Assembly (NCBI GenBank): GCA_965662265.1
Contig: CBFIGX010000012.1
Span: 1 to 43,937 of the forward strand
Source: CBFIGX01 sp965662265
GTDB lineage: Bacteria > Bacteroidota > Bacteroidia > Flavobacteriales > UBA7430
Direction of reading: 5' to 3'
DNA length: 43,937 bases
Positions 9,025-18,656 of this stretch are shown here, piece after piece. Under the pieces are notes generated by a model. That model had not been told where the DNA came from. It did not search any database and saw nothing but the letters and a program-made list of their open reading frames with translations. The position numbers were made by a program, and so were the translations under genes. The stretch's first letter is position 1, and each line of letters begins with the position of its first letter.

Positions 9025-12000
9025 TTATGATAACATATAGATTATCTTATTTTTGAGCTTATCGGCTATCAGGTACATCACAGGTACAAGTATTAGTGTA
9101 AGGAAAGTTGCAAAGGTTAGACCAAAGATAACTGTCCATGCCATAGGTCCCCAAAATAAAGCATTATCACCTCCAAAAAAAAGTTGAGCATCAAATTCTG
9201 TGAGAAGTGTATAAAAGTTAATATTCATTCCGGTGGCAAGAGGGAGAAGTCCTAAAACTGTCGTAATTGCAGTTAGTAATACTGGCCTCAAACGTTTTTG
9301 TCCACCTTCCTTAATACAAGATATTGCTACTTCTTTTGGGAGAATACTATTTTCTTCTAAACCTAATTCTTTCTTTTTTCTAGATTTTAACAAGTCAATA
9401 TAATCTATAAGTACAATGGCATTGTTAACTACAATACCAGCAAGAGAAACGATTCCTATTCCTGTCATAATAATTACAAAATCCATTTTAAATATTGCTA
9501 AACCAAAGAAAACACCAATTGTACTAAATACAACTGTTACTATAATGATAAATGGTTTTATAGCAGAGTTAAACTGGCTAACAAGTATCAAAGCAATCAA
9601 TGCAATCGCAATCATTAGTGCGCGAGATAAAAATTCTTGTGTGCTTTCTTGTTCTTGTTGTTTACCGGTAAATTGTATCTCATATCCCGGTGGAAATTCA
9701 ATATCTGCTAATATTTCTTTTAGCTGCGTATTGATTAATGTTTCATTATAACCTTCAATAACATTAGAGTAGAGTGTCACTTGCCTCTTCATATCTTTCC
9801 TACTAACAGATCCATATGTGCTGTTGTATGTATAGTTGGCTGCTGCAGAGATAGGAATTTGTTTTATTTGTCCTGAAGATTGAGATCTAAAAGTAATCTT
9901 TTGATTCATCAGAGCCGGAACGCTGTATCTATATTCATCAGCTAACCTCAAAATGATAGGGTGTTCATCTTCACCTTCTTTAAATTTTGATACTTCTTTG
10001 CCGAATAGAGCTGTTCTAACTGTACTTGCTATTTGTGAAGTAGATACACCGAGTCTTCTGGCTTGATCTCGATCTATTGATATTAATAACTCAGGTTTGT
10101 TAAGTTCTAAATCTACTTTTAAACCTTCAATTCCATCAATATTATTTTTTTCTATTGTAGCTTTTACTTGATCTGTAAGACTTAATAACTCCTTAAAGCC
10201 TTCCCCTCTAATTTCAATATTAATAGGTTTACCCATAGGAGGACCTTCTCGGTTTTTATCAATGCTAATTTCAACACCGGGGATAGGGGTTAATGACGAT
10301 GAGATATTTTTCATCACCTCACCTGTACGAACACCATTTCTAAATTCATATTCTTTGAAGTTGATTGTTATACGGGCTTTATTAGGAGTTACTCCAGTGC
10401 TTCCTCCCATCTCATTTGGATCTGTTGTACCCGCGCCTACATTTGTCATTACTGAAGATACAGCATCCTTTACGGGAGTAAGAATATTGAACAGTTCATT
10501 TTCTACCACCTGAGCAATAGAGTCTGTAACCTTCACATCGCTGCCTTGAGGCAATTCCACAAATACATTGATATACTTAGGCTCATTAACTGGGAAGAAT
10601 TCTACTTTTGGAGACATGAAAGCAAAAAATCCAATAGAAAATATTAAGAGTAATACAGTTCCAAATACTAAAAGAATCGGCTTAAATCCACTTAGTGCCC
10701 ATGTAAGAGATTTTGCATACAAAGCTTCGAGTTTTACCAATACCTTATCCTGAAACCAATAAGACATCGGTGTAAGTAAAAGAGTATTGGCTAGTGTGAG
10801 TATTGCAAACACAACAAGCAAAGAGCCTAAGAATATGTTTGAAGATAAATAGTTAATAGCTGCGAGTATAATAAATACGATAGCAGTTTTTGCGAGCTTT
10901 GTTTTATTGACTTTTGTTCTTGTTTCTGCTTTGATAAAAGTAGAAGCAAATACGGGGTTTATGACTAAGGCTACAAGTAATGATGAACCCAATACTATTA
11001 TTAACGTCATGGGAATATAGCCCATGAATTCTCCCATCATATCATCCCAAAATAATAAAGGAAAGAATGCTGCTAATGTAGTGGCTGTAGATGAGATGAT
11101 GGCTGTAGCAATTTCTCCTACACCTTTTTTTGCAGCTTCAATCTTTGTAAGCCCCTCTTCATTATATAAGCGGTGGATGTTTTCAATCACAACAATAGCA
11201 TTGTCAACAAGCATTCCTAGTGCCAGGATAAGTGCGAAGAGAACAACCATGTTCATGGTCGTACCCATCATGCCTAACACCACAAAACTTATAAACATAG
11301 ATAATGGTATGGCAAGACCAACGAATAGAGAGTTTCTTAACCCAAGAAAAAATAGAAGTACCAAAATGACTAATATTACTCCGAATATGATACTGTTTTC
11401 AAGGTTTGAAAGCTGCATTTTAGTCTGTTCAGACTGGTCATTTGTTATAGAAATTTTCAAGCCATCTGGTAGAAATTTTGTCTGTCTTGCCTGATTTAGA
11501 ATTGCATTAATTTTATCAGTGGCTACCAATAAGTTTTCTCCACTTTTTTTAATTACGTTAAGAGAAACAACTGGTTGTTTGTCAAGACGAGCATAGCTTT
11601 CTCGCTCTTCATAACCATTATCAACTTCAGCAATGTCTCTCAGGTATACTATATTCCCTTTTTCACTTTTAACGATTATGTTTTCTATTTCTTGGGAGTC
11701 TCTAAACTCTGCATCAGTCCTAACTGATCTTCTCGATTTACCCAATAAGATGTCACCACTTGCAATAGAAACATTTTCAAAGCCAATGGCATCTTCTATA
11801 TCTTGAAAACTAATCTTATTGGCTTCCATAGAATGCAGGTCAGCTTTAATAGTAATTTCTCGATCTAGTAAACCTGTGATCTCAACCTTAGAAATCTCAC
11901 TCAGTGACTCAATCTGATCTTGTAGTTCTTCTGCATAAATTTTAAGATCATCTAGACTGTAATCTCCTGAAAGATTGATGTTTAAGATAGGGAACTCTGA

Positions 12001-12426
12001 AAAGTCAATATCCATAATCATTGGATCTATATCCAAGTCGTTAGGAAGATCACTTTTCGCTTTGTCAACAGCATCTTTTACATCTTGTAGCGCTGTTGAT
12101 ACTTCTACATCAGTATTAAATTCAACTATAATACTTGAGTTGTCTTGTACTGAAGTAGAGTTTAAATTTTTAATCCCTTTTACAGACTTAATCTGTTTCT
12201 CAATAGGTCTAGTGATTAAGTTTTCAATATCGGCAGGAGAATTTCCAGGATATACTGTTTGTACCATAATGGTAGGCATAACAATATCTGGGAAGAGAGC
12301 TTTTGGCATATTCGTATAGGAGAATAGTCCAAATAACGTAAGTAATATGGTAAGAATAAATACTGAGGTTTTATTCTTTAAAGACAAGTTCGTAAGTCCG
12401 AAACTTCTGTTTTTTTGTTGTTCCAT
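9025..12426 (-). CDS. RND-family efflux transporter permease (AcrB/HAE1-like)
   Basis: At 1133 residues this is the usual length for the inner-membrane pump of a tripartite efflux system, which uses proton flow to push drugs or other small molecules out through the envelope. It has the N-terminal segment LTILLTLFGLFSYTNMPKAL, a first periplasmic region starting PDIVMPTIMVQTVYPG, and the TM4 motif GMLVDNAIVVIEN. The TM4 proton-relay Asp is present, with Asn beside it rather than the second Asp of AcrB. A second periplasmic region and the late repeat GIVSLAGIVVNNAIVLIDY follow. It is last in an operon with an adaptor (4-bp gap) and an outer-membrane channel. The substrate cannot be told from sequence. 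A heavy-metal (CusA-type) role is less likely because I do not see its methionine-rich signatures. Confidence 0.93.
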   Translation of the reverse strand: MEQQKNRSFGLTNLSLKNKTSVFILTILLTLFGLFSYTNMPKALFPDIVMPTIMVQTVYPGNSPADIENLITRPIEKQIKSVKGIKNLNSTSVQDNSSIIVEFNTDVEVSTALQDVKDAVDKAKSDLPNDLDIDPMIMDIDFSEFPILNINLSGDYSLDDLKIYAEELQDQIESLSEISKVEITGLLDREITIKADLHSMEANKISFQDIEDAIGFENVSIASGDILLGKSRRSVRTDAEFRDSQEIENIIVKSEKGNIVYLRDIAEVDNGYEERESYARLDKQPVVSLNVIKKSGENLLVATDKINAILNQARQTKFLPDGLKISITNDQSEQTKMQLSNLENSIIFGVILVILVLLFFLGLRNSLFVGLAIPLSMFISFVVLGMMGTTMNMVVLFALILALGMLVDNAIVVIENIHRLYNEEGLTKIEAAKKGVGEIATAIISSTATTLAAFFPLLFWDDMMGEFMGYIPMTLIIVLGSSLLVALVINPVFASTFIKAETRTKVNKTKLAKTAIVFIILAAINYLSSNIFLGSLLVVFAILTLANTLLLTPMSYWFQDKVLVKLEALYAKSLTWALSGFKPILLVFGTVLLLIFSIGFFAFMSPKVEFFPVNEPKYINVFVELPQGSDVKVTDSIAQVVENELFNILTPVKDAVSSVMTNVGAGTTDPNEMGGSTGVTPNKARITINFKEYEFRNGVRTGEVMKNISSSLTPIPGVEISIDKNREGPPMGKPINIEIRGEGFKELLSLTDQVKATIEKNNIDGIEGLKVDLELNKPELLISIDRDQARRLGVSTSQIASTVRTALFGKEVSKFKEGEDEHPIILRLADEYRYSVPALMNQKITFRSQSSGQIKQIPISAAANYTYNSTYGSVSRKDMKRQVTLYSNVIEGYNETLINTQLKEILADIEFPPGYEIQFTGKQQEQESTQEFLSRALMIAIALIALILVSQFNSAIKPFIIIVTVVFSTIGVFFGLAIFKMDFVIIMTGIGIVSLAGIVVNNAIVLIDYIDLLKSRKKKELGLEENSILPKEVAISCIKEGGQKRLRPVLLTAITTVLGLLPLATGMNINFYTLLTEFDAQLFFGGDNALFWGPMAWTVIFGLTFATFLTLILVPVMYLIADKLKNKIIYMLS

Positions 12427-12430
12427 AATC

Positions 12431-13549
12431 TTATTTCAGTACATCAACTGGTGTTCCATTTATTACTTCGCTGTAACCCTCAACTATTACTTTATCTCCA
12501 AATTCAAGACCACTAAGAATCATGCTTTTATCTTCCTGAGACAGCCCAAGTTTAACGTATGTTTTTACTGCTTTTCCATTTTTTTCCATAAAAATATAAT
12601 CTCCCATCATGTCTTTTTTCACGATTTGTGATGGGACAATAATTGCTTCGTCATTTACATAATCCTGAATTTCTAGTGATGCTAAACCATTTGGTTTTAG
12701 TAAATCTGCATCATTGTCGAGTTCAATTTTAACTTTAAAAGTGCTATTCTCAGGATTTATAACCTGACCAACAAAGCTAATAGGAGCTATTTTAGTGATT
12801 CCCAAACTCCTGAAATGTACTTTTACAGGAGAATTCTTTTTTAGAACAGTTGAATATCGTTCAGCAACATCAGCTTCAATATACACGTTCTTTGTGTTTA
12901 CAATTCTAAATGCGGGAATACCAGGTGCAGCGAGTTCTCCTTTGTTTAGGAAGATGTCTTCTATAAAACCAGATATAGGTGCTTTTACATTTAGTTTTTC
13001 AAATTGAGCTTCTTGTGCCAAAAATTTATTTTTTAAGCTTTCATATTGATTTTTCAATTGAAGGAATTGTAGCTCTGAGCCGATACCTTTTTGCCATAGT
13101 TTTTCTTGCCTTTCATAGGTAGTTTTTGCCAATTCTAAAGCAGATTTCAATTCATTAAGGCTAGACCTCATTATTGTGGTGTCTAATTGTAGAATAGTTT
13201 GGCCTTCCATAACCCACTCACCTTCTTTCGTATTTAGTGATGTCACTGTTCCTCCGAGTTCAATACTTACCAACACATTTTCTTTAGAATTTATCTTTCC
13301 TGGCTGTTCAATTTGGTGAGTAAATAACTCTGGCTCTAACTGCTTGACCCGAATCGGCACTCTTTTTTCTGTGCTTAAGTTGTTTACAGTTGTGTCTTTT
13401 TCTAACTTAGAAATTTTACTTTTTACAGTTAATAATTGCGATTTAAGTTCCTTTAATTCTGCTTTTTTATCCTCCTTTGTAGATGTGCTATCTTTGCAAG
13501 ACAAAAGAAATAGAGCTATGCTGCTGAGAATGATAATATTTTTTTTCAT
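12431..13549 (-). CDS. Efflux RND transporter periplasmic adaptor (HlyD/MFP family lipoprotein)
   Basis: This 372-residue protein should bridge the RND pump and the outer-membrane channel. The N terminus is a lipoprotein signal with lipobox LLSC (Cys18), so it is probably anchored by lipid. A coiled-coil segment with KSKISKLEKD follows. The biotinyl-lipoyl half-motifs flank a helical hairpin: VSIELGGTVTSLNTKEGEWV comes before it and LNVKAPISGFIEDIFLNKGE after it. A beta-barrel and membrane-proximal part forms the C terminus. The gene lies 3 bp after the TolC-like gene and 4 bp before the permease, so the three are almost surely co-transcribed. No regulator gene sits beside the operon. Confidence 0.93.
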   Translation of the reverse strand: MKKNIIILSSIALFLLSCKDSTSTKEDKKAELKELKSQLLTVKSKISKLEKDTTVNNLSTEKRVPIRVKQLEPELFTHQIEQPGKINSKENVLVSIELGGTVTSLNTKEGEWVMEGQTILQLDTTIMRSSLNELKSALELAKTTYERQEKLWQKGIGSELQFLQLKNQYESLKNKFLAQEAQFEKLNVKAPISGFIEDIFLNKGELAAPGIPAFRIVNTKNVYIEADVAERYSTVLKKNSPVKVHFRSLGITKIAPISFVGQVINPENSTFKVKIELDNDADLLKPNGLASLEIQDYVNDEAIIVPSQIVKKDMMGDYIFMEKNGKAVKTYVKLGLSQEDKSMILSGLEFGDKVIVEGYSEVINGTPVDVLK

Positions 13550-13552
13550 GAC

Positions 13553-14875
13553 TTATTTTCCGAGTGATCGTTGATAATTCTGATTGCTAATAAGTAGGTT
13601 GTATATACTACCTGAGTAATTTGTGTTGTTTTCTAAATAATCTGTTCCAGCTTGAGACAAGTCTGTACTGCTAACTAAGCCCTCTTTGTATTTTAAGAGT
13701 GACTTTTCATAAATTTTTTTGGATAAGTCTAAATTTTTCTTTTGGAGATTTAGATTGTTAATGGCATTTAGATATTCACTTTGAGAGGTTAGATGTGCCA
13801 TTTTGAGTGCTTCCTCAGTGTGTAACTTATCATTTTTTGCTTGCTCATATTTAAGTCTTGCTTGTTGAATTCTAGCAGTGCCACCTAAGCCATCAAATAG
13901 TGGAATGCTAACTTTTAATCCTACCAAATTGGCAGGATACCATCGAGTACCATTGTCAAAAGCTGTAAATTCCGTTCCCATTGCAGAACCACTTACGGAA
14001 GCAAATGCTGCAACAGTTGGTAATTTATCTGCTTTGTAGCGCTGCATGTCTAGTTTCATTAACTCTACTTGTAATTCAGAAAGTTTATACTCTTTACGAG
14101 CCTTAATGTTAACCTCTGCAAGTTCAAAATCTATGCATGTTTCAAGAATGTGTTCTAAGCTGTCAGTTAAGATAATAGATTCTTCAATTGGAATCCCTAA
14201 CATTAACTTTAAATAAGCTTCACTAATATCATATTTTCTGATGGCATCGGTGTGTTGTATTTCCATCTGAGACAAAACTAGAGTCATTCTGTCTACTTCT
14301 AGATCTTCAATAAAACCTTGCTCATACATAGCTTTAAATTCTAGAACTATGTCTTCGTGTACCTCAAAAATTTTCTTGAGAAAAGATTTATTTTGACTTG
14401 CTATTAATACGTTATAGTAGGCTACTGCTATGCTGTCAGAAATTTGAGATTCAGTAAGTGCCGTGCTTTCTCTGGCAAAGTTCATGAAGGTTTTAGCAGC
14501 TTTTAATCCTACAATATAACTCCCGTTAAATATAAGTTGATTTGCTGTTAACTTTGCTGATGTAGTATGTTCAATACCAAATTGCATTTCAACAAATTGA
14601 TCACTCGGTGCGTTTGGGTCAAATTGAGATGCTGGAACCAACGAAGTAGGAACCTCCATAAAATTCTGCCAGTCTAATTCAGCATTTATTTGTGGTAATC
14701 CAGTTGCAATTGTTTCTTTAAGTTGTTTTTTAGCAATCTCAGTATTAAGAAGTGCATTTTTAACATCTTTATTGTGTCTTAGTCCATATTCTTGAGCTTC
14801 TTTTACACTAAAACTTTGTTGTGCTTGAGTACTTAAGCAAAAAAATGCGCTAAGAATAATTAATTTATTGATCAT
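13553..14875 (-). CDS. TolC-family outer-membrane efflux channel
   Basis: This 440-residue protein has a signal peptide (cleavage after STQA) and two long helical repeats typical of the family. Helical markers include VKEAQEYGLRHNKDVKNALL near the start, GLKVSIPLFDGLGGTARIQQ in the middle, and YKEGLVSSTDLSQAGTDYLE near the end. It would trimerise as a channel through the outer membrane and periplasm for the adaptor and pump encoded just downstream. It is first in the operon, so its upstream region (14876 onward) should hold the promoter. I see only a weak TAATTTAG box there and no clear -33 element. Confidence 0.92.
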   Translation of the reverse strand: MINKLIILSAFFCLSTQAQQSFSVKEAQEYGLRHNKDVKNALLNTEIAKKQLKETIATGLPQINAELDWQNFMEVPTSLVPASQFDPNAPSDQFVEMQFGIEHTTSAKLTANQLIFNGSYIVGLKAAKTFMNFARESTALTESQISDSIAVAYYNVLIASQNKSFLKKIFEVHEDIVLEFKAMYEQGFIEDLEVDRMTLVLSQMEIQHTDAIRKYDISEAYLKLMLGIPIEESIILTDSLEHILETCIDFELAEVNIKARKEYKLSELQVELMKLDMQRYKADKLPTVAAFASVSGSAMGTEFTAFDNGTRWYPANLVGLKVSIPLFDGLGGTARIQQARLKYEQAKNDKLHTEEALKMAHLTSQSEYLNAINNLNLQKKNLDLSKKIYEKSLLKYKEGLVSSTDLSQAGTDYLENNTNYSGSIYNLLISNQNYQRSLGK

Positions 14876-15142
14876 ACTTTAGTCTTTGGTCTAAATTACT
14901 AATCATTATATGAGAATTGAACTCCTATGCTCTAAGTGATGATTTCTCTTTTTTTTGTTTTTGAAATTATCGTTGATGAAAAGATATACTTCATCGTTTC
15001 TGTGAATGCCGTGCACCCTAATATATTTGCTATAGCCAATAGGCAAATTTTTTGCACGCATCGAATTTTAATCAAAAGTAAATATAAAAACTATGGAAAT
15101 AAATTTAACAGAGTTTTGTTTGTTTAAGTTAACAACTTTTAA
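14876..15142. other. Intergenic region with no supported gene
   Basis: This 267-bp stretch lies between the efflux operon and the YebC-like gene. A 63-residue frame on the plus strand (14936-15127) has no recognisable motif and no signal peptide, so I do not call it. The promoter of the efflux operon is presumably near the left end. Confidence 0.5.
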
Positions 15143-15853
15143 CTATTCTTCCATGTTGTGATATACATTTTGCACATCATCATCGTATTCAATCTTTTCG
15201 AGAAGCTTGTTTACTTCTGCTTCTTGATCTTCAGTAAGCTTTTTTACTGTAGTAGGGATTCTTTCGAAACCTGAGCTAAGAATTTCAAATCCTCTTTCTT
15301 CAAGTGCATTTTGAATGGTTCCAAAGCCAGAAAAATCTCCATATACCATTATCCCATCAGCATCTTCAAAAACTTCTTCAGCACCTACGTCTATTAGTTC
15401 AAATTCAAGTTCCTCTAGGTCTTGGCCAGAATTAGCTATCATGAAATTACACTTGTGATCAAACATAAATTCTACTGACCCCGATGTTCCCAAGGATCCT
15501 TCGCACTTATTAAAGTAAGATCTTATATTGGCAACTGTTCGATTATTGTTATCAGTAGCTGTTTCGATTAAAACAGCTATACCATGAGGAGCGTAACCTT
15601 CAAAAAGAGCCTCTTTATAACTAGAGGTATCTTTATCGGTAGCCTTTTTTATGGCTCTCTCGATATTGTCTTTAGGCATATTTGCTGTTTTTGCATTTTG
15701 AATAACAGCTCGGAGTTTAGAGTTAGTTTCAGGATCTGGGCCACCATCTTTAATAGCCATAACGATATCTTTACCGATGCGTGTAAACGTTTTTGACATG
15801 GCTGCCCAACGCTTCATTTTTCTTCCTTTTCTGAATTCAAATGCTCTTCCCAT
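15143..15853 (-). CDS. yebC: YebC/PmpR-family (TACO1-like) protein
   Basis: The 236-residue protein opens MGRAFEFRKGRKMKRWAAMS and continues with TFTRIGKDIVMAIKDGGPDP. It also has NMPKDNIERAIKKA and YEGYAPHGIAV-like text (EGYAPHGIAVLIET), all hallmarks of this family. Family members were long annotated as transcriptional regulators; more recent work links them to translation of difficult (for example proline-rich) stretches by ribosomes. The three-domain layout is complete with an acidic C terminus. It is a single gene with its own -7 box upstream (15878-15885). Which role it plays in this organism cannot be read from the sequence. Confidence 0.95.
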   Translation of the reverse strand: MGRAFEFRKGRKMKRWAAMSKTFTRIGKDIVMAIKDGGPDPETNSKLRAVIQNAKTANMPKDNIERAIKKATDKDTSSYKEALFEGYAPHGIAVLIETATDNNNRTVANIRSYFNKCEGSLGTSGSVEFMFDHKCNFMIANSGQDLEELEFELIDVGAEEVFEDADGIMVYGDFSGFGTIQNALEERGFEILSSGFERIPTTVKKLTEDQEAEVNKLLEKIEYDDDVQNVYHNMEE

Positions 15854-15877
15854 TTGTTGTAAGTTTTAATCTTTTGT

Positions 15878-15885
15878 CAAATATA
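15878..15885 (-). promoter_or_regulatory. -7 promoter box of yebC-like gene
   Basis: On the minus strand it reads TATATTTG, a full TAnnTTTG match, placing the RNA start about 18 nt before the ATG. I see no good -33 TTTG at the expected distance. Confidence 0.45.
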
Positions 15886-15940
15886 TAAAATGATGTTTGA
15901 ATTGACTTTTTATGATATCAAAATAGGTCTTGTAAAATTG

Positions 15941-16600
15941 TTAGCAAATAGCACAACATTCTTTTCCCTTAATAAGTCTACAACTTAATACGGCTAATAT
16001 AGCTCCTGTGATCGGAGCAGAGATATAAAGCCATAGAAATTGAGTGTCTCCTGAAAATAGGGCAGGAGCAATAGATCTGGCTGGATTCATAGAGGCGCCA
16101 GTTATGGGACCGGCAAACATAGCTTCTAAACAAACAACACCACCAATTGCAATCCCAGCGATAACTCCTGTTTCTTTTGAGCCGGTAGATACTTTCATGA
16201 TAACAAACATCAATATATAAGTAAGAATAACTTCTAAAATAAAGGATTCATGAAGAGTGCCAGCAGGAACTGTAGAGCCCTGAGAAGTGTGATTGGGGAA
16301 TAGGAAGTATAGTATAGATGAGGCAAGACAAGCTCCTGTAAGTTGTGCTATGATATAAGGGATGACTTCTTTCTTTTTAAATCGTCCTGCAACCCAAAAA
16401 GCAATAGTTACTGCAGGATTAATGTGTGCACCAGAAATGTCTCCAATTGAGTATATCATAGCCATAACAATAAGGCCAAAGGTGAAAGCTATTCCAACAT
16501 GGCTAACTATACCATCACTAACATCGTTCATTATTATAGCACCTGCTCCGCAAAATACCAATGCAAATGTTCCTATGAGTTCGGATATGTATTTATTCAT
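15941..16600 (-). CDS. Aquaporin/MIP-family channel
   Basis: The 219-residue integral membrane protein has the family's two NPA boxes, in SGAHINPAVT and GASMNPARSIAPAL, and the usual six membrane helices with two half-helices. It should let water, or small neutral solutes such as glycerol, cross the inner membrane. The GPITGASMNPARSIAPA region resembles aquaporin or plant NIP-like members more than GlpF, which has longer loops, but the selectivity filter needs an alignment. The end, KGKECCAIC, has three Cys in five residues, which is unusual and could bind metal or be modified. It is transcribed alone, 87 bp upstream of the yebC-like gene on the same strand. Confidence 0.92.
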   Translation of the reverse strand: MNKYISELIGTFALVFCGAGAIIMNDVSDGIVSHVGIAFTFGLIVMAMIYSIGDISGAHINPAVTIAFWVAGRFKKKEVIPYIIAQLTGACLASSILYFLFPNHTSQGSTVPAGTLHESFILEVILTYILMFVIMKVSTGSKETGVIAGIAIGGVVCLEAMFAGPITGASMNPARSIAPALFSGDTQFLWLYISAPITGAILAVLSCRLIKGKECCAIC

Positions 16601-16859
16601 GACTATGATTTTGTGAAATATGTTACTATAGCTTACTATTCTTTGTATGCAAAGTACTTATTTTTTATAGGTTTGACCAAGTGAATGAAATGCATAATAT
16701 CATTTATTATAATAATTTTAAGCCAAGCTTTTTCAGTATGATTTTCGCAGGTAATAATTTTACAAGAATTATAAATTGAAAAAGTATACTAATGATTAGC
16801 CTTTTTTTTTGCTTTTCCATATTTTCGAATCAATGAAATTTATTAAAATGCAATAGAAG

Positions 16860-17267
16860 ATGGTGCAAGTATCATTCAAATTAAATGAAAAGAAGAGAGG
16901 TTTCCATCTGGTTACAAATGAAGTTATTTCTCATTTACCTAAACTACCTAGTGTTGGTTTATTGCATTTGTTTATTAAACACACCTCTGCCGCACTAACT
17001 ATTAATGAAAACTCCGATCCATCTGTTAGGGCTGACTTTGAAATGTCTATGAATAAGTTGATTAAAGAAGGAGAACCTTTTTATAAACATACCCTAGAAG
17101 GAGATGATGATATGCCTGCACATATTAAATCTTCATTAATGGGGTTTTCATTAACAATACCAATCACCAATAATCAATTAAACCTAGGAACTTGGCAAGG
17201 TATATACCTTTGTGAGTTCAGAAATAAGGGAGGTCAACGTACCATGTTGGCAACTATTTGTTCATAG
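16860..17267 (+). CDS. YjbQ family protein (UPF0047)
   Basis: This 135-residue protein matches the small YjbQ/UPF0047 family. Its markers are LLHLFIKHTSAALTINEN, DPSVRADFE, DMPAHIKSSLMG, and GTWQGIYLCEFR near the end, with the conserved His and Asp residues expected at a metal site. Some members have weak thiamin-phosphate synthase activity, but the true role is unsettled. It is first in a tight three-gene run, with a 7-bp gap to the TrmH-type methyltransferase. That suggests co-transcription but not necessarily a shared function. Confidence 0.93.
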   Translation: MVQVSFKLNEKKRGFHLVTNEVISHLPKLPSVGLLHLFIKHTSAALTINENSDPSVRADFEMSMNKLIKEGEPFYKHTLEGDDDMPAHIKSSLMGFSLTIPITNNQLNLGTWQGIYLCEFRNKGGQRTMLATICS

Positions 17268-17274
17268 ATAAATA

Positions 17275-17943
17275 ATGGGAAACGACGAATTATATGAAAC
17301 CTTATCGACTTTTCTAAACGAAGATCGACTTCAAAAGTTTGATAAAATAATTAGAAATAGAACCAGGCATTTTACAGTGGCTGTTGAGAATCTATTTCAA
17401 TCTCATAATGCAAGTGCTGTGATGAGATCGTGTGACTGTTTTGGTATTCAAGACCTACATATTATTGCCAATTATAACAAATATAAACTTTCTAAAGATG
17501 TTGCTATGGGTGCCGAAAAATGGGTGGATATGCATAGTTATCATAAAAAAGAGAATAATACACAGGATTGTATAGATACTTTGAGAGCTCAGGGCTATCA
17601 AATAGTGGCTACTTCACCTCATACTAAGGAGGTGCTTCTGCCAGATTTTGACATCAGTCAAAAATCCGCCTTTTTCTTTGGTACAGAGAGAAGTGGTTTA
17701 TCAAACCTTGTATTGGATCAAGCAGACGTATTTGTAAAAATCCCTATGTATGGTTTCACTGAAAGTTATAACATATCTGTATCTGCTTCTCTAGTGCTGC
17801 ATGACACCGTTACTCGTCTTCACAAGTCTAAGATAGATTGGCGGCTAAGTGATAGAGATATTTTAGAGAAAAAAATTGCTTGGGCAGTGAAATCATTGAA
17901 AAGTGGAGATCAAATTCTTGAACAATTAACAAATAAATCTTAA
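17275..17943 (+). CDS. trmH: TrmH-type tRNA (guanosine-2'-O)-methyltransferase (SpoU family)
   Basis: TrmH adds a methyl group to the ribose of G18 in the tRNA D-loop using S-adenosylmethionine. The 222-residue length fits. The three SpoU motifs are present: NLFQSHNASAVMRSCDCFG near residue 40, FFFGTERSGLS near 140, and IPMYGFTESYNISVSASL after it. The Arg in motif 1 and Glu in motif 2 (GTERSGLS) are in place. The C-terminal extension after motif 3 (LHKSKIDWRLSD) is typical of TrmH and absent from the shorter TrmL type. The stop overlaps the start of the next gene by one base (TAATG), so translation is probably coupled to the pseudouridine synthase. Confidence 0.9.
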   Translation: MGNDELYETLSTFLNEDRLQKFDKIIRNRTRHFTVAVENLFQSHNASAVMRSCDCFGIQDLHIIANYNKYKLSKDVAMGAEKWVDMHSYHKKENNTQDCIDTLRAQGYQIVATSPHTKEVLLPDFDISQKSAFFFGTERSGLSNLVLDQADVFVKIPMYGFTESYNISVSASLVLHDTVTRLHKSKIDWRLSDRDILEKKIAWAVKSLKSGDQILEQLTNKS

Positions 17944-18638
17944 TGGATGTCCTCTGTTGTTACGAAGATGAGTATATAGCTGTATTTAATAAACCAAATG
18001 ATATTTTGATTCATCATTCTTATATGGCCCGAAATTTAAAAGGTGAAAAAACATTACTCGAAATTTTACATGACAAATACTGTCATAAATATACACCAAT
18101 TCATCGTTTGGATAGAAAAACTTCAGGTTTGATTGTTATGGCTAAGTCGCCACAATTTGTAAAAGCATTTCAATCTATGTTTGAATTGTCAAATGTTAAA
18201 AAAATATACTTAGCACTCGTTCGAGGACATGTTAAATATGAGGGTACTATTAATAGTCCCGTTAAAGGTAAAGATTCTAAAGTATATAAAGAGGCTTGTA
18301 CCTATTACAAAAGTATGAAACACTTTACCTTAAATGAGACTGTTGCTCCCTATAATTCATCTCGTTATAGTCTTATTCAACTTAAACCAAGTACAGGTCG
18401 TATGCATCAACTAAGGATACATATGAATAAAATTAGTCATCCTATTGTTGGAGATACTAAATATGGAGATAGATTTCACAATAGATTATTCCAAAGAAAA
18501 TTTGAAATATCACACTTATTTCTTCATGCGTATCAGTTGAAATTTCACCATCCCTATTTGGATAAAGAAATATGTTTAGAGCAAGACACACCCATTTTTT
18601 GGGAGAGGATTCAGAGTAAATTAACTCATATGATTTGA
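17943..18638 (+). CDS. RluA-family pseudouridine synthase (TruC-like)
   Basis: It converts uridine to pseudouridine in RNA. The 231-residue protein has the family motif PIHRLDRKTSGLIVMAK with the catalytic Asp, then YLALVRG, then the substrate-binding end GRMHQLRIHM and HPIVGDTKYGD. There is no N-terminal S4 domain. The short length and opening ICYEDEYIAVFNKP-like text (LCCYEDEYIAVFNKPNDILI) fit the TruC branch, which acts on tRNA position 65, better than RluC or RluD. The exact target is inference. Its ATG overlaps the stop of the tRNA methyltransferase gene, so two RNA-modifying enzymes are made together. Confidence 0.88.
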   Translation: MDVLCCYEDEYIAVFNKPNDILIHHSYMARNLKGEKTLLEILHDKYCHKYTPIHRLDRKTSGLIVMAKSPQFVKAFQSMFELSNVKKIYLALVRGHVKYEGTINSPVKGKDSKVYKEACTYYKSMKHFTLNETVAPYNSSRYSLIQLKPSTGRMHQLRIHMNKISHPIVGDTKYGDRFHNRLFQRKFEISHLFLHAYQLKFHHPYLDKEICLEQDTPIFWERIQSKLTHMI

Positions 18639-18656
18639 CTAGGAATACATCTAATG

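Noticed and set aside
14936..15127. 63-residue plus-strand frame
   Set aside because: No motif, signal peptide or sensible start context; it is a chance frame in an AT-rich gap.
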